From Bilabrum cf. latius (lineage: Eukaryota > Bigyra: Bicosoecida > Bigyra > Bicosoecida), in the NCBI GenBank assembly GCA_965178125.1, contig OZ237761.1:496001-560000 (forward strand): a stretch of 64,000 nt of DNA. Direction: 5' to 3'. This document shows positions 1 to 11,164 of this stretch, in pieces (the first letter of the stretch is position 1; each line of letters starts with the position of its first letter). Both the position numbers and the translations under genes were made by a program. The notes beneath the pieces were generated by a model, which worked only from the letters and a program-made list of their open reading frames with translations, searched no databases and had not been told where the DNA came from.

Positions 1-3000
1 AGTCGGCTCCGCCAGCAAATGCGCCTTGCACGTCCTCCATAGCCTCGATTCGCTCCAGCACCTCCGTCCACTCCTCATCATTGGCTCGGGCCTGAACAGG
101 GGCAGAGCCGAAGGCCCGGGGGTCTACGAGTTTCGGAGGCGAGCGAATCGCGTCGGGGAGCAGGCATTGGCAGGAGGTGCGGAGGGCGGACAGCGGCCCA
201 GTACGGTCGCCCGGCTCAGCAGATCGACGCAGCGATGCACCAGCATCAGCTGCAAGCGAATCTCCACCCGTGGAACCGCCATCGCTGACCATGGGATGAG
301 CAGTTGCCAAAGCCGCAGGCACCGAATCACCGGATCCACCCGAGCTGCCTCTACCCCTAGAGTGCGAAAACGACATGGATGCATCGTCCGGCAGGGGCTA
401 CAGCCGCATGCTACCCGACGGAGCCCGCCTTCTCCGGTGAGCGGGCTTGCCTGCCGCTGGCCCGTGGGAGCCCTCGTCTGACGTGGAAGTGCCGACGGAG
501 GAGCTAGAGACACCGGGTGACGAGACGCACGCCCCGAGACCGAGACTCGGCGAGGCTGCTTCCGCATCGCCGCGGGCTTGCCGCAGCTCAACGGATTCCT
601 TTCTGCCTAGCCGTCGCACTGCGGCAGCGGTGGTCGTACCTTCCTGCATGGAGGGCGATGACGAAACACCTGCCGACTGCTGCGAGCCAGCAGATCCCGA
701 GGAGACAGGTCTGCCACTCGTGAACCCGCTGCCAAGCCTAGGCTCAAGCTTGTCGTGGCGTGCAGGGCCCATGAGATCACGGAGTACGCCAGGACCGCGC
801 CTCTCAGCATCGGCGTTTGCGCGAATCGGCCCGGCGTTGGAACCCAGGGCTCGAAGCGTGCTACGCTTCGACCTTGGCGAGGGCATCTGCTTTGCGACCG
901 CAGGTGCCGGGCCCTTGGGGGGGCGCAGTCCGCGGCTCTCCTTGCTAGCCGTTGCGCTGCGACCGATGCTTAGTGGGAGCCCCCTGCGTGATCCCCGGGG
1001 ACTCGTCGGCGCAGACCTAGCAATGGGGCTCGAGGCAGGGCCAGAGCCGCTGCTCTTTACGGAGGAGTCTTCCCCGCTGGATGGTCTGCTCGCGGTCTTG
1101 CCGTCCCTTTGTCCCTGCCGCAGAGAGGCGGGCAGCCTTATGCGAGCACGAGCAGCTGCACGCCCAGCGCCGGACTGTGGGCTGCTGTCGGCAGATTTGG
1201 CACCGCTCGCAGGAGCACCACTCCTGATCCGGATCCGCTGGCCCAGGCCAGGCCGCCTGCCTCCAGGGTGTGCCTGGTTGAGAGGCGGAGAAGGGCGACC
1301 GGTCGGTCCAGCAATGCCGACATTGGAATGGTTGGCTTTGGGGGCTTCTGTGGCCGCCCCTGGCACCACCCCGCGGGCTCGCCTCGCGACCACGCGCCTC
1401 GCCCTCCTACCCGTCCTCTGCTCCGCGACAGAGGCGCTGTCGTCGCTGTCGTCAGAGGCGGCGCTCCCGCCTGCCATCGAGTCCGCGTCGTGATCGGACT
1501 GGTCTCTCCCAAGCCGCACTAGCACAGACTCTGCCTCCATGGCTGAGTCGGTCTCACCTGCTTCCGACTCCCCCCGGATGCCAACCAGATCCGGATCGAT
1601 TGGGGGTGAGGGTCCCGCAGCAGATGCCCCCCCTAGTGCAGGGGTTGCAGCTGCCTCGCGATCGCCACCGTCAGAATCGCCGTCATCTGCCATGTCCAAC
1701 GCGCCGTCTGCATCCTCTGCCGCACTCCTCGCCAGGCTGCTGAGGCTACTCTCTCCGCCCAGGCTACCTCCATCGTCACTGCCAGCCTCAACGTCCTCCC
1801 CATCCAGGGGGGGGGCGTCTGCATCTTCACCCGGCTCAGCCGCTTCGCCCTCAAGATCGATTGACTCACCGTCGTTGGTGTCGCCCGCGATAACGACCTC
1901 CTCGCCCTCCTGATCGACGGTGCCAGCGCCTGCCCCTGCCCCAGCACCGGCCTGATCGTCACCACTCGCGCCCTGGGGGCCACCTCCTATCGTTGCCGCA
2001 GCCCCAGCCGCGAGCAGGTCCTCCTCCTCTTCTTCGTCACTTTCACCTCCAGAGCCTACCCTGCCCCACGGCTTGCCGCTCGTCGGGGCGATGGCGTCCT
2101 TCTCTGCCTGAGCCAAGGCCTGATGCACCTTGATGATCGCGGTCTCGGCAGTGCCAGCCGGGTCACTGCCTGTGCTGTCACTCAAGGCAGCAGCGGGTGC
2201 AGCCCCGTCTCTCAGCAAATCCTCCTGTTGCTGCCGCTGCTGCAGAGTCCTTGCGATTGCCACGCGGGACCAAGCACCCGGCAAGGGATACGGGTATTCG
2301 TCGGGGACGGCCCAGTATCGGTACGAGTCTAATCGCAGGCCGGCAGGCCCCACCGCCACACCAGGCATCGCCCTATTGGAATGTTTGCCCGCCCTCCGCT
2401 GCTACTCCTGCACGACCAGCGAGGCTGCCTTATTCTGCTGCGACCCACGAACTGGCCACTCGAGCGCAAAATCGATAAAGCCAGCAGAGTCCATGGCGTG
2501 TGAACTGCTGCTGGATGGCGCCAGGCCGCCAAGAGCACTTTCATGTTCGTCGGGCCCGACTGCTACAGGGTCAAGGTCAGGAAGGTCTGCTCGTCCGGCC
2601 GGGAGAATCGCCCCGAATGCTACCAGCGGGCGAGGAATGCCAGCATTGCTCAGGCGCAGCAGAGCAGCTGCAGCCATCTCTGCCGCGCCGGCCAGCCGCC
2701 CCGTGCCAAACGAGCCGCCCAGCACGCCAGGAAAACCCACAGCGTATCTGTTCTCGCTCCCACCGCCACCATCCCCTGTACCTTTGCTTGACGCGCCTAC
2801 CTTGTTTGCCTCCTTCTTCTTGGCTCGAAGAGATGAGGCCCGGAGCCGGGCGCGGCCAGCAACGGTGCTGCCCTTGGCCTTGGATGCTGGTCCGCTGCTC
2901 TTGCCAACAGCCCCAGAGCCCGCGCGGCCGCGCTTGCCGGCGATTCTAGGAGACACGGAGCGCTTGCTCCCAGACCCGGAGCATTTGCTGCTGGGAGCAG

Positions 3001-5588
3001 CTGTCGCGCCCGCAGAACTTCCCGCCTGCTTTTTGGCAGCGGGAGCGGCCGGGCCTGCCTTCCTTGACGGCTGTCCCTGCTTCTTGCCACTGCCACTGCC
3101 GCCTCCTTTTCCTGCAGCCCCAGCGCTCGCCCTCCTCCCCCTAGCACTGCTGGCGACACCGGCAGCTTTCGGGATAATTAGAAGCGGGCGGCTGACCAGC
3201 CCAGGGCGCAGTGTCATCGGGACCTTCTCCTGCCTGGCGACGTAGTCGGCGCCTGCTGCCGTTCCTGCAAACAGAGCCCAGAGAGCTGGAAAGGCCCCTG
3301 CCATCCAAGCGGCCGGCAGCGCAGACGATCTACCCGAAGTGAGCAGCAACAATCGCGCAGCAGACACAGCGGCCGACGGGACGCCACCGTACCTTACGAT
3401 GGCCCGCGCTGCGAGGAGCGGCGCTGCGTCAGCCGGTGCTTGCCATGCGCACCGCACCCACGATGCTCCGCCTGATGACGACGAAAACGTCGATCCAGGA
3501 CTCGAACGAACGCCAAATCCGCCGCGGCCATCGGCCATTGCCGCTCCATCTGCACCCGACTGAGAGCTACCGCCAGACACACCCCCTGAAGCAGTCACCC
3601 TGCCACTCATGCTTCTCGACAATCCGAGCGAGTTCCGAATGCTGGTAGGCTGAGAAGTCGATCGAACAAGCTGCTCCGTTGCTCGGGCAGACCAACGGAT
3701 CAGTGTACCCGCGAGATCAAGCGCAGCTGCAACTACCTCCGCCCCCATGCCGCCCTTGGGCGGCGTGCAGCTCCCCTGCAGGGACTGCAGGAGCTCTCCA
3801 TCGCTGCTGCTGCTGCTTATCCCCCCTACCACCACACCGCCTACGACACCGCCCATACCTTTGCCTGTGGCTCCGGCAGATGGCGATGCGAATGACGACC
3901 GCCCCAGCCGCAACTGCACGTGCGCCTTGGCTATCCCAAGTGCCACAAGCCTGGCGTGCCAGGGCCCAACGATGGCCCGGTGACGCAGGCCATCTATAAA
4001 TTTGCCTTTGGCATCCCTGTCGCTACTACCTCCCACCCTCCCATCTCTGCCCCTGCCACTTTGTCCAACCCCAGTGCCACCCAACACGCTCCCCGCGACA
4101 GCCCTCCGCACCGCAACATCCTGTCCAATCAATCCATCCAGGGAGCCGTCCATCGAGGCGCCGCGCGCATCCCTCGCCGCCCTGGCCACATCGAGCACTG
4201 CAGCTCTGCGCACGGCCCACGGGGGCACCTGACCCCCCTGCACCAGCCAAGCGAGCGGGTTCCTCTGCGAGAACGAGTCTTGCGGATTCAGGTGCTGGTG
4301 CATCCGGGAGGCAGCCACGATTGCACGCGGGCTTTGGCGCCACCCGTGTGCTGCCTCCACGGATCCCTGGGCCTCCGACGACGAAGGAGGCAGGGACGGT
4401 CCTGCAAAACTGAAGGATCCGGTTCTAGGGCTGCTGCTACCGGCGCTCCCTAACTCGGGTCCAGGTCCAGGTCCAGGTTCAGGTTCAAGTCCAGGTCCAA
4501 GGGGTCGGCTTGCACTCGCCCGTGGCGAGTCCAATACGTGCTGCAACGGGCTGCCGTTCAGTATACGCAAAGCTCCATCTGCTGCAGTTGCCAGCGGCGG
4601 ATGCGGGGGCAATTCTGCCCGGAGTATTCCGAGCACTTTTGCGACCAATCCCTTGCGGAGCACCTGCTTGATGTTCGTCTCGTTCCTCTCGACGAAGAGC
4701 CCTAGGAGGCGAAGCGACAATTTCTGCAGGGTTTTGCGGACGCCCCTGATGGCTCCTGATGGCATGGCGTCTACAGGAAGCAGAGGACTATCAGGAATCT
4801 CCACGGAAGTGGCAGCAGCAGCAGCAGCCCCGGCCTCTGCCCCCTTTCCATCCGGGGAGGCAGCAGCCGACGATGATTTGCCTTTACCTTTGCCTTTGCC
4901 CTTTGCCCCTGAGGAAGATGACTTCTTGCCTGCGTTCGCAGCGAAGATCCTGCGCTCCCTCATCGCCTGCGCCTCCTCAACCAAGATGCCATCGCGGACC
5001 ATCTCGTCCGAAGAGGCCTGATTCAGCACGGTGAGGAGGGCGTCGAAAGAGCCCTCTAGGCGAGCAATTAGGGCGATACTGGTGTTACCGCCCTTTCCGC
5101 CGCCACCCCGTCCTTTCCGGGACCTGGCCAGCCGTTTCACCAGCCGCTTCGGCATGCCCTTCGCTCCCTTTCGACCCCCCTTCGACTTGCCGCCCGAGGA
5201 CTCATCGGCGGCTGCACTGCCAGATGTGGCGCTCTTCTTGCCTCCAGAATGGACTACACCAGCAAGGCGCGCTCTTGCGGCCCTATGGCACAATGGAAGG
5301 AGCGAGTGGAGCAGTCTAGGCCTCCTCGAATTGGCAGCCAGGATTGTCAACAGTTTTCGCAGGCCACAATCTCTCTCCAAGGCGTGCTGGCGCTTTGCTG
5401 CAGCAGAAACGCAAGAGGGATGCAGGCGAATCGATCGGAGACGAATGGAGCGTCACGGCGAAGCGACGCGTAGTTTCAAGCACTGTCGTAAGCTGCGTCT
5501 CACTCTCAGTCTGTGTCAGTCTCTCGAGCACCTGGCAAGTTAGGGTCATGACGTCAATACTACCTGCAGCTACATCTGGCCTGGCCAT
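1..5588 (-). CDS. Very long armadillo-like, low-complexity protein, 3' end beyond window
   Basis: Only the first ~1,800 codons are present; the reading frame is still open at base 1. The ATG is at 5588. A first exon (5504-5588) joins, in phase, a second exon starting at 5397 through a 106-base GT-AG intron (donor GTGAGA, acceptor CTGCAG). The first ~950 residues are helical and leucine-rich in blocks that look like armadillo/HEAT repeats (for example RKLLTILAANSRRPRLLHSL near the start), separated by Ser/Gly/Lys-rich linkers. After 2404 the protein becomes acidic and disordered (EEEEEDLLAAG, EDVEAGSDDGG). In-frame TAG codons at 2402-2404 and 398-400 do not break coding character. The layout (ARM-like start, acidic middle, missing C-terminus) would fit a cytosolic carboxypeptidase of the AGTPBP1 type, but no catalytic domain is visible, so this is only a guess. 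It is divergent from the BPI-like gene at 5914. Confidence 0.7.
4455..4502 (-). repeat. GGTCCA/GGTTCA hexamer microsatellite inside the armadillo-like gene
   Basis: About seven imperfect GGTCCA/GGTTCA units read on the plus strand. On the minus strand they encode a Pro-Gly/Pro-Glu run within the disordered linker of the armadillo-like protein. The units stay in frame, so length changes would add or remove dipeptides only. Confidence 0.7.
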
Positions 5589-5913
5589 GCTGAGAGAGAG
5601 GCATAGCCTCTCTACTGCGCCAGCTCTTACCAGGGCCTACTTTCCCTTGACTGTCAAAACCAAATCTGCAATGGACTACAAACCACTGAGTACCACAGCA
5701 AGCGAGCTGGAGGGAAGCTAGAGTAATAATCCGCGAGTCTGATCGTCTTGCGAGGAGGCCATGCCGCCCCTCTGCACGGAGAGATCCGTGTCTCTTGAAA
5801 ATGTGTCAACCGTAGTGGCGCTGCGCATTCGGCCGTGGTCGAGGTTCCGCAAATGCAAGTTGCTGATGTGACTGCACCAATCAGCGCACTTCGTTCAGCC
5901 GGACTGCTCTGAC
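5589..5913. promoter_or_regulatory. Shared upstream region of two divergent genes
   Basis: 325 bases between the ATG of the armadillo-like gene (minus) and the ATG of the BPI-like gene (plus). No convincing coding frame is seen. It should hold both promoters, but I see no clear TATA box or repeated element, so the regulatory role is inferred from the divergent layout only. Confidence 0.4.
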
Positions 5914-7530
5914 ATGAGAGTCAATGCAATAGCATCAACGCTGTTAGCACTATTGAGTGTATCTACTCACGTTTTTGCATCACAAGGCCCGGGCGTGCGA
6001 GCCACACTAAGCAGCCGCGGGCTGTCGTACATGGCAGCCCAGGCCAAAGAGCTTCTGATCGAAAAGTTCTCTGATTTTAGCGTTCCTGGCATGGAATCAA
6101 CGCATAAGTCTGTTCAGGTCACGGTAGGAACGGTGACTTGCTCTGGTTTTCGGGTTGGCAAGCTAGACTTCTCGGTTGTTCCGAACCAGGGCTTGCGAGG
6201 TTCGATTTCTGGGCTGGCTATCAAGTGCCAGGCTTCGTGCAAGGCCCGAGAAAAAATCTGGCCGCATCCATACGTGAAAGGCACGTGTGAGGTGACAGCA
6301 GATGCTGGCCAAGCCTCCATTACCCTAGATGTCGGGCGGAATGCGTCGACCGGCCTGCCAACAGTGCGCTCTCCGCAAGCGTCTGTCTCGTTGGGAACTC
6401 TCAAGATCAAGCTCCACGGATCTTTCTGGAGCTGGCTCGTCAACTTTTTCCTCGGTCTATTCAAGGGCAAGATCAAGGACAGCATCACGGGCAACATAGG
6501 CCCGACGGTTCAGTCGTTCGTCAACGACGACTTGAATGGCATGCTGCAGAACATCGACGTGAACCTGCCCTTGAAGTTCAAAGCCCCGTACGACATCGCC
6601 GCGGTGCGATTCGGCCTCACCAAGACGCCTACGTTCGGGAAGGACTTTGCCGCCTTTGACCTGCAGGGGGACGTCTACGACATCCGGGAGCCCGGGGCCC
6701 AGCAGCCGTTCGTGCCTCCGCCCATCCCGCAGACGAGCAACCTGAGCTCCACCCACTACCTGGCGGGCTTTCTGTCGGGGTACACGTTGGAGACAGCCGC
6801 GTGGGTTTTCCAGCGCGCCGGGCTGCTCAAGCTCCCCGTGAACCACGACGTGGTGCCTGCCAGCTTCCCCGTCGCGCTCAACACCACGGACCTGGCGGCA
6901 GCCGCCCCCGAGCTGCTCGTCAAGTACCCGGGCATGTGGGTGGACGTGAATGTTTCACTGGCCACCAACACGTCGATCAGCTTCCAGAAAGGGCTGGCAG
7001 AGCTGTCTGCCCCCATCGAGCTGGTGTTTGCCGTGGAGGACACGGCGGGTCGCTCGGGAGGGGCCTGGGAGCACGTGCCCGTGTTCACGCTCGGCTGCAA
7101 CATGAGCACTGCGCTGTCGATCGACATCCAGCAGGAGGGCTACAACCAGACGCTCAGGGGCAACCTCAGCTACCTGGAGTGCCCCGTGCACGTGGTGTCA
7201 TCCAACGTCGGCAACGTATCCGTTGGGCTGCTCAAGTCATTGGTGGACTTCCTGCTGCCCGATGTGGTGCTCCCAGCAGTGAACATCCTCTTCAACGCCG
7301 GGCTGCCGCTCCCGCGTGCCGACGGGCTGGCGCTGACCCACACGTTTGCCGGCTTTGACCAGGGCTTTGTGCAGCTGGCCTCTGATTTCACCTGGAACCC
7401 CGACGGGGGTCTGGTGTCCAAGGGCGAGGGGCCTGCCCACGGGGCCGGCCTGCCAGTGCAGCTGCATGGAGGCAGGGTGCAGGAGCAGGGGTGGGAGGGG
7501 CTCTAGCTTCGAGGGGCAAGGGGGTGGTGA
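5914..7530 (+). CDS. Secreted BPI/LBP-family lipid-binding protein
   Basis: About 538 residues. A signal peptide (MRVNAIASTLLALLSVSTHV, then FASQGPG) is followed by a two-lobed BPI/LBP/CETP-like protein. The N-lobe opens with the typical LSSRGLSYMAAQAKELL helix. The middle has the FWSWLVNFFLGLFKGKIKDS amphipathic segment, and the end carries the LLPDVVLPAVNILFNAGLPL and GFDQGFVQLASDF segments typical of the second lobe. Several N-glycosylation sites (NLSS, NTTD, NVSL) fit secretion. In animals the family binds lipopolysaccharide or lipids; the ligand here is unknown. A TAG at 7504-7506 is in frame, so the protein probably ends at TGA 7528-7530. Alternatively an intron from about 7477 to 7560 replaces the tail, because GTGCAG and CTCTTGCAG flank that stretch. 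The start is supported by the signal peptide directly after it. Confidence 0.85.
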
Positions 7531-8513
7531 CAATGGTCAACGAGCTGTGCTGCTCTTGCAGGTACTTTAGTAGTGGCAGCTATGTACCGGCAACAACATC
7601 ATTCGCTCATGAGAGGCGTTTGGCCCGGATGTGAGCATGCGCGTGCTGCTAGGCAGGTGCGACCGCAGTCGTCCCACGGATCGCTCCGATTGGATGGCTG
7701 CGGCGATGCACCGCTACGCACGAGATGCTGCGCAATCTTTTGTTTTGGATTGGCGTACAAACACATTTAGTGGTCCGACTGATACTACCGTATTCATATG
7801 CTGGCCGTCAGCGAAGTCAGGTTGGTTGCGTGAACTTGAATATCAGTCACAATCAGCATCATCAAGTCGTGCCGGCTGCTTCTGCGTTCGGATCCTATAC
7901 CACGATAAGAAGAAACTCCTTGTCAGGGGCTACCAGAACTTCATTCTTCCTCGATCGAACTCGCAAAAACGTAAGCTCGTTCGTACTATCCACGTGCCTC
8001 ACAGCACTTCGTGCCGAGGAGCAGAGCTGCAAGGTGCGATAAAATCCGATCAATTTGGATTGCTAGTCTCAACTACATCATGGTGAGCAGGCAGCAACTT
8101 GAGGGAGCAAACGCATGCATCTCACGGATGAAAACAGATCAGCATATTTCTTAGTAAGCTCGGACGACATCGTGCTTCGCAGAGGCACGCCATCGTAGTT
8201 AACAATCAAAATTCCTTCAACGCCCCGATGGGACTGGATTCTGCGTAGTGTCTCCTCAACCTCGGCAGCCTGCGTGCACAGGAACTAGTTCGACGATACA
8301 TAGGTTGGCGTGCTGCAGCCGAGCAATTACTTCATGTTGAAGGGAGGGCAGCGATCAAAACTCTTACCATTGTTAATTTGCGAAGCAGTTGTAGTCGTGA
8401 ACGGTTCAATTTGAAGCATTTGCTAAATTGGAAATCCGTTGGGAAATGCACGTTACCTTCAAGCAAAAATGCAGACAGCTGGGCCGAGGCAGCCTGTTCA
8501 ACCCTGATCAGGA
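7531..8513. other. Intergenic region, no gene seen
   Basis: About 980 bases between the convergent ends of the BPI-like gene and the dioxygenase gene. Base composition is more AT-rich than the flanking genes and no frame has coding character. A spliced tail exon of the BPI-like gene could start near 7561. No tRNA, repeat or terminator structure was recognised. Confidence 0.5.
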
Positions 8514-9878
8514 TCACTCCTCTTCCCCAGCTGCCTCAGATTTTGACTCCTGCCCCGCGTGCCACGAGGTCTTCACTCCCTTCGCCTTCGCTTCCTCGTG
8601 CCTCCTCGTGTGCTTGTTGTGGTGCACCAGCTCCCACCGGTCCATCCACGGCCCCACGATCCGGGTATCGAACGCGGGATCCTCGTCCTCTCCCCCTGTT
8701 TCTCCACCCTCGCCCGCGCCCCCTGCCTCTGCTGTCCCAGCGGCGATGGCCTTCTCCTCTGCCTCCTTGAGCCGGGTCTCTGTCCGAGCCCGGCTGGCCT
8801 CGCTCCCCAGCATCGCGTCCTCCTGCTTAACCTGCCGATCGTCCACGCCCCACTCGTCCCACCTCGGCACAAACGGCTCCGAATTATCCTTCCCCTCCCC
8901 CTTCTCGCCACCCGAAGCAGCAGCAGCATCACCCCCCCCCCCCCCGGTGGGAGGCAGCACGGGGAGACACTCCTTGATCCCGTAGAACCCCGTGGGGAAA
9001 TCGCTCCGCTGCCACCGAAGGTCAAGGGACCAGCGGATCCCGTCGCTCTTGTTTGCAAGGGAGCGGTGTGGGATCAGGTTGTTGAGAAGCAGCACGCCGC
9101 CCACCGGCACAGGGCACGTCACCACGTCCCTCTTTTGATCGCAACCGATCCGCTCCACCTCACCGGGGGCGATCTCGACGTACCACGTCCCGCCCACGCA
9201 GCACGTGTGCTTGCACTCGATCCCCGAGCGGTGCCCCCTCTTGAGGACCTGCATGCAGCCGTTCTCCTCGTTGGCGTCCACGAGTGGCACCCAGGCAGTT
9301 GCCTGCAGCGGGATCGGATCACCTGCGGGGATGCCCTCGAGGTAGGCGCTGTCCTGGTGCCAGGGAACAACAGCCTGCTCCTGCCCGGGAGTTTTGGTGC
9401 GCAGGTTCCAGACCGGGTACGCCGATATGCCGTGCTTCGTGCCGACCAGCTGCCGCGCCACGCCCATGAGCGGCTCGCTGCCCCACAGCTTCGCAATTCC
9501 TTCTGGGAGTATTCCCTTCTTGTGCAGCAGGACAGAGGCGTTCGGGAACTGCTTCTCGATTTCAATCAGTCGCCGCTCCAACGGTACGTCCTCGCAAAGA
9601 TCCTTGATCTTCCCAGCTGCTTGCAGCTCGCGCGCCAGGGTATCCACAACGTCTGACACAGCCTTCTTGGCGCCTTCAATGAGATCTCCATCGATAATTT
9701 CGCGAGAAATCACGACATAGCCGTCTTCGTAGAATTGCTTCACCTCTGCTTCCGTGAGCGGACCGGCCTCCGGGTCGTACGGAACTGTCCAAGCCGCCAC
9801 ACGGTCAGCTAGCTTCATCGTGGCAGTATCGCCAACCTTGTTCGGAGCAGATCTGCTTGATCCCGCAGCTGACGCCAT
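8514..9878 (-). CDS. Phytanoyl-CoA dioxygenase (PhyH)-family Fe(II)/2-oxoglutarate oxygenase
   Basis: 454 residues from ATG 9878 (MASAAGSSRSAPNK) to TGA 8514-8516, with no intron and no TAG codon. The N-terminus has the family's LTEAEVKQFYEDGYVVI helix. The iron ligands are visible as HQDSAYLEG (HxD) and a later His in NNLIPHRSLANKSDGIRW, whose Arg would bind 2-oxoglutarate. GCMQVLKRGHRSG is the usual turn before the second metal ligand. Family members hydroxylate acyl-CoAs, small alcohols or natural products; the substrate is not evident. After residue ~330 there is a Gly-rich, acidic, disordered insert, then a short conserved-looking tail (DTRIVGPWMDRWELVHHNKH). No peroxisomal targeting signal is seen at the EEE end. 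An upstream frame extension exists but lacks an ATG. Divergent from the lectin gene, 119 bases apart. Confidence 0.85.
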   Translation of the reverse strand: MASAAGSSRSAPNKVGDTATMKLADRVAAWTVPYDPEAGPLTEAEVKQFYEDGYVVISREIIDGDLIEGAKKAVSDVVDTLARELQAAGKIKDLCEDVPLERRLIEIEKQFPNASVLLHKKGILPEGIAKLWGSEPLMGVARQLVGTKHGISAYPVWNLRTKTPGQEQAVVPWHQDSAYLEGIPAGDPIPLQATAWVPLVDANEENGCMQVLKRGHRSGIECKHTCCVGGTWYVEIAPGEVERIGCDQKRDVVTCPVPVGGVLLLNNLIPHRSLANKSDGIRWSLDLRWQRSDFPTGFYGIKECLPVLPPTGGGGGDAAAASGGEKGEGKDNSEPFVPRWDEWGVDDRQVKQEDAMLGSEASRARTETRLKEAEEKAIAAGTAEAGGAGEGGETGGEDEDPAFDTRIVGPWMDRWELVHHNKHTRRHEEAKAKGVKTSWHAGQESKSEAAGEEE

Positions 9879-9997
9879 TGTGAGACCAGAGTCAGACTTG
9901 CCTGGGTGATATATGAGGAAGAAAATCATGCACAGAGTTGCACTTGGACCGGTTCTAACCATTAGCGCGTCGAATCCTGCCGCACGGTCTAGTAGCG

Positions 9998-10978
9998 ATG
10001 CGAGTGATGCAAACGTTACCAATTATTGCAATTATATATTCTGCATGCACTTTTGCCCAGGGTCCTTCATCGCTTCGATACAGGGTCGGCATGGAGCCGT
10101 GCTCCCCGGCTGGATCGCAACGATTTTTCATTCAGCCGCCTAGTCTGTACGAGAGAACTAAAATACAGATGCAGCAGCAGCCCGGAGATTGTTTGCACAG
10201 GTCCAATGAATCTGGCGTGATCGATGCGTGGGACTGCGAGCAGACAGGAGGGAGCTACGCGAGCGTGGTGTGGACGCACTACCCGAACGGGACCATCGTG
10301 TCGACGACAGACGGGCAATGCATCACTGCAGGCGCTCGGACCCTGGAAACTAGCACATGTTCGAACGGAACGGACCCGCACGGCGTCGCTGCTGCCCAGA
10401 ATTTCACCGTGGATGCCATGGGTCGCATCTCACCCAGCTCGGCCCCGGGCAGCTGCATCTTCGTTAATTTGAGCAGTCCTGAGCCAACTCCGACGCCGGG
10501 GGGTGCCAACGTCATCGGCGATACGTGCAAGTCGGGTTCTCCGAAGCAGGCATGGGAGATTGTGGGCGGGCGGGGGGCGAGCGGTGGCAACGTGTCGCTG
10601 TGCGTGACAGAGCCTCAGGGGGCCCTCAGGCACTGCCTCGCGGTGTCACTTCGCAGCACGGGTGGATCTCACGGGCCCAACGTGGTCGCAGCTGCCTCCA
10701 ACGACACGGGTGTGATACCCGTGGAGTGGTCGCTCAAGACGAGCGGGGGCAACACGACCGTGGTGCCATCCAGGAACTTCAAGTGCCTGGGGTCCTACTC
10801 GCAGGACGATTGCGACTGCGTCAACCTGACGCACAGCACGGACGAGCCGCAGCCGGGGGTCAATGCAGAGCTGTGGCAATGCGACGAGCCGACGGATTCC
10901 ATGGTCTGGCAGTACGATGCGAGCACCAAGCACCTGCAGAGCCCGTACGGAAATCTGTGCCTGGAGGCAGTGTTCTGA
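9998..10978 (+). CDS. Secreted ricin-B-like (beta-trefoil) lectin
   Basis: 326 residues ending in TGA (10976-10978), no TAG codon. A signal peptide (MRVMQTLPIIAIIYSACTFA) precedes a Cys-rich protein built from repeats resembling the ricin-B QxW fold: PGDCLHRSNESGVIDAWDC, GTIVSTTDGQCITAG and, at the end, ELWQCDEPTDSMVWQYD followed by GNLCLEAVF. Cysteine pairs and N-glycosylation sites (NGT, NFT, NLS, NVS, NLT) fit a secreted glycoprotein. The expected role is carbohydrate binding outside the cell or in a digestive vacuole; the ligand is unknown. No catalytic domain is fused to it. Divergent from the PhyH-like gene and followed after 186 bases by the UDP-sugar pyrophosphorylase gene on the same strand. 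Confidence 0.75.
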   Translation: MRVMQTLPIIAIIYSACTFAQGPSSLRYRVGMEPCSPAGSQRFFIQPPSLYERTKIQMQQQPGDCLHRSNESGVIDAWDCEQTGGSYASVVWTHYPNGTIVSTTDGQCITAGARTLETSTCSNGTDPHGVAAAQNFTVDAMGRISPSSAPGSCIFVNLSSPEPTPTPGGANVIGDTCKSGSPKQAWEIVGGRGASGGNVSLCVTEPQGALRHCLAVSLRSTGGSHGPNVVAAASNDTGVIPVEWSLKTSGGNTTVVPSRNFKCLGSYSQDDCDCVNLTHSTDEPQPGVNAELWQCDEPTDSMVWQYDASTKHLQSPYGNLCLEAVF

Positions 10979-11164
10979 GTCTTGCAACACCATTTGTATC
11001 GGATTGATCTTGCCCAATGTGTCATGCAATGACTGCATTCCATCCGCACCAGATCCGCACTCACCATTGGATGCTTCGCGGAACCTCTCGAATTTCAAGT
11101 TGCGCGGCGACACTTTTGCTGGGTGGAGGTGCCCAATAGATCGCTTGCATCTCAGGCTTGTATC

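Noticed and set aside
447-3245. Long plus-strand open frames opposite the armadillo-like gene
   Set aside because: They are antisense shadows of a GC-rich, Ser/Gly/Ala-rich gene; their translations have no domain and mirror the composition of the real strand.
7631-8086. Plus-strand open frame of ~150 residues after the BPI-like gene
   Set aside because: No start context, no recognisable domain and an AT-rich intergenic composition; kept only as a possible location of a BPI tail exon.
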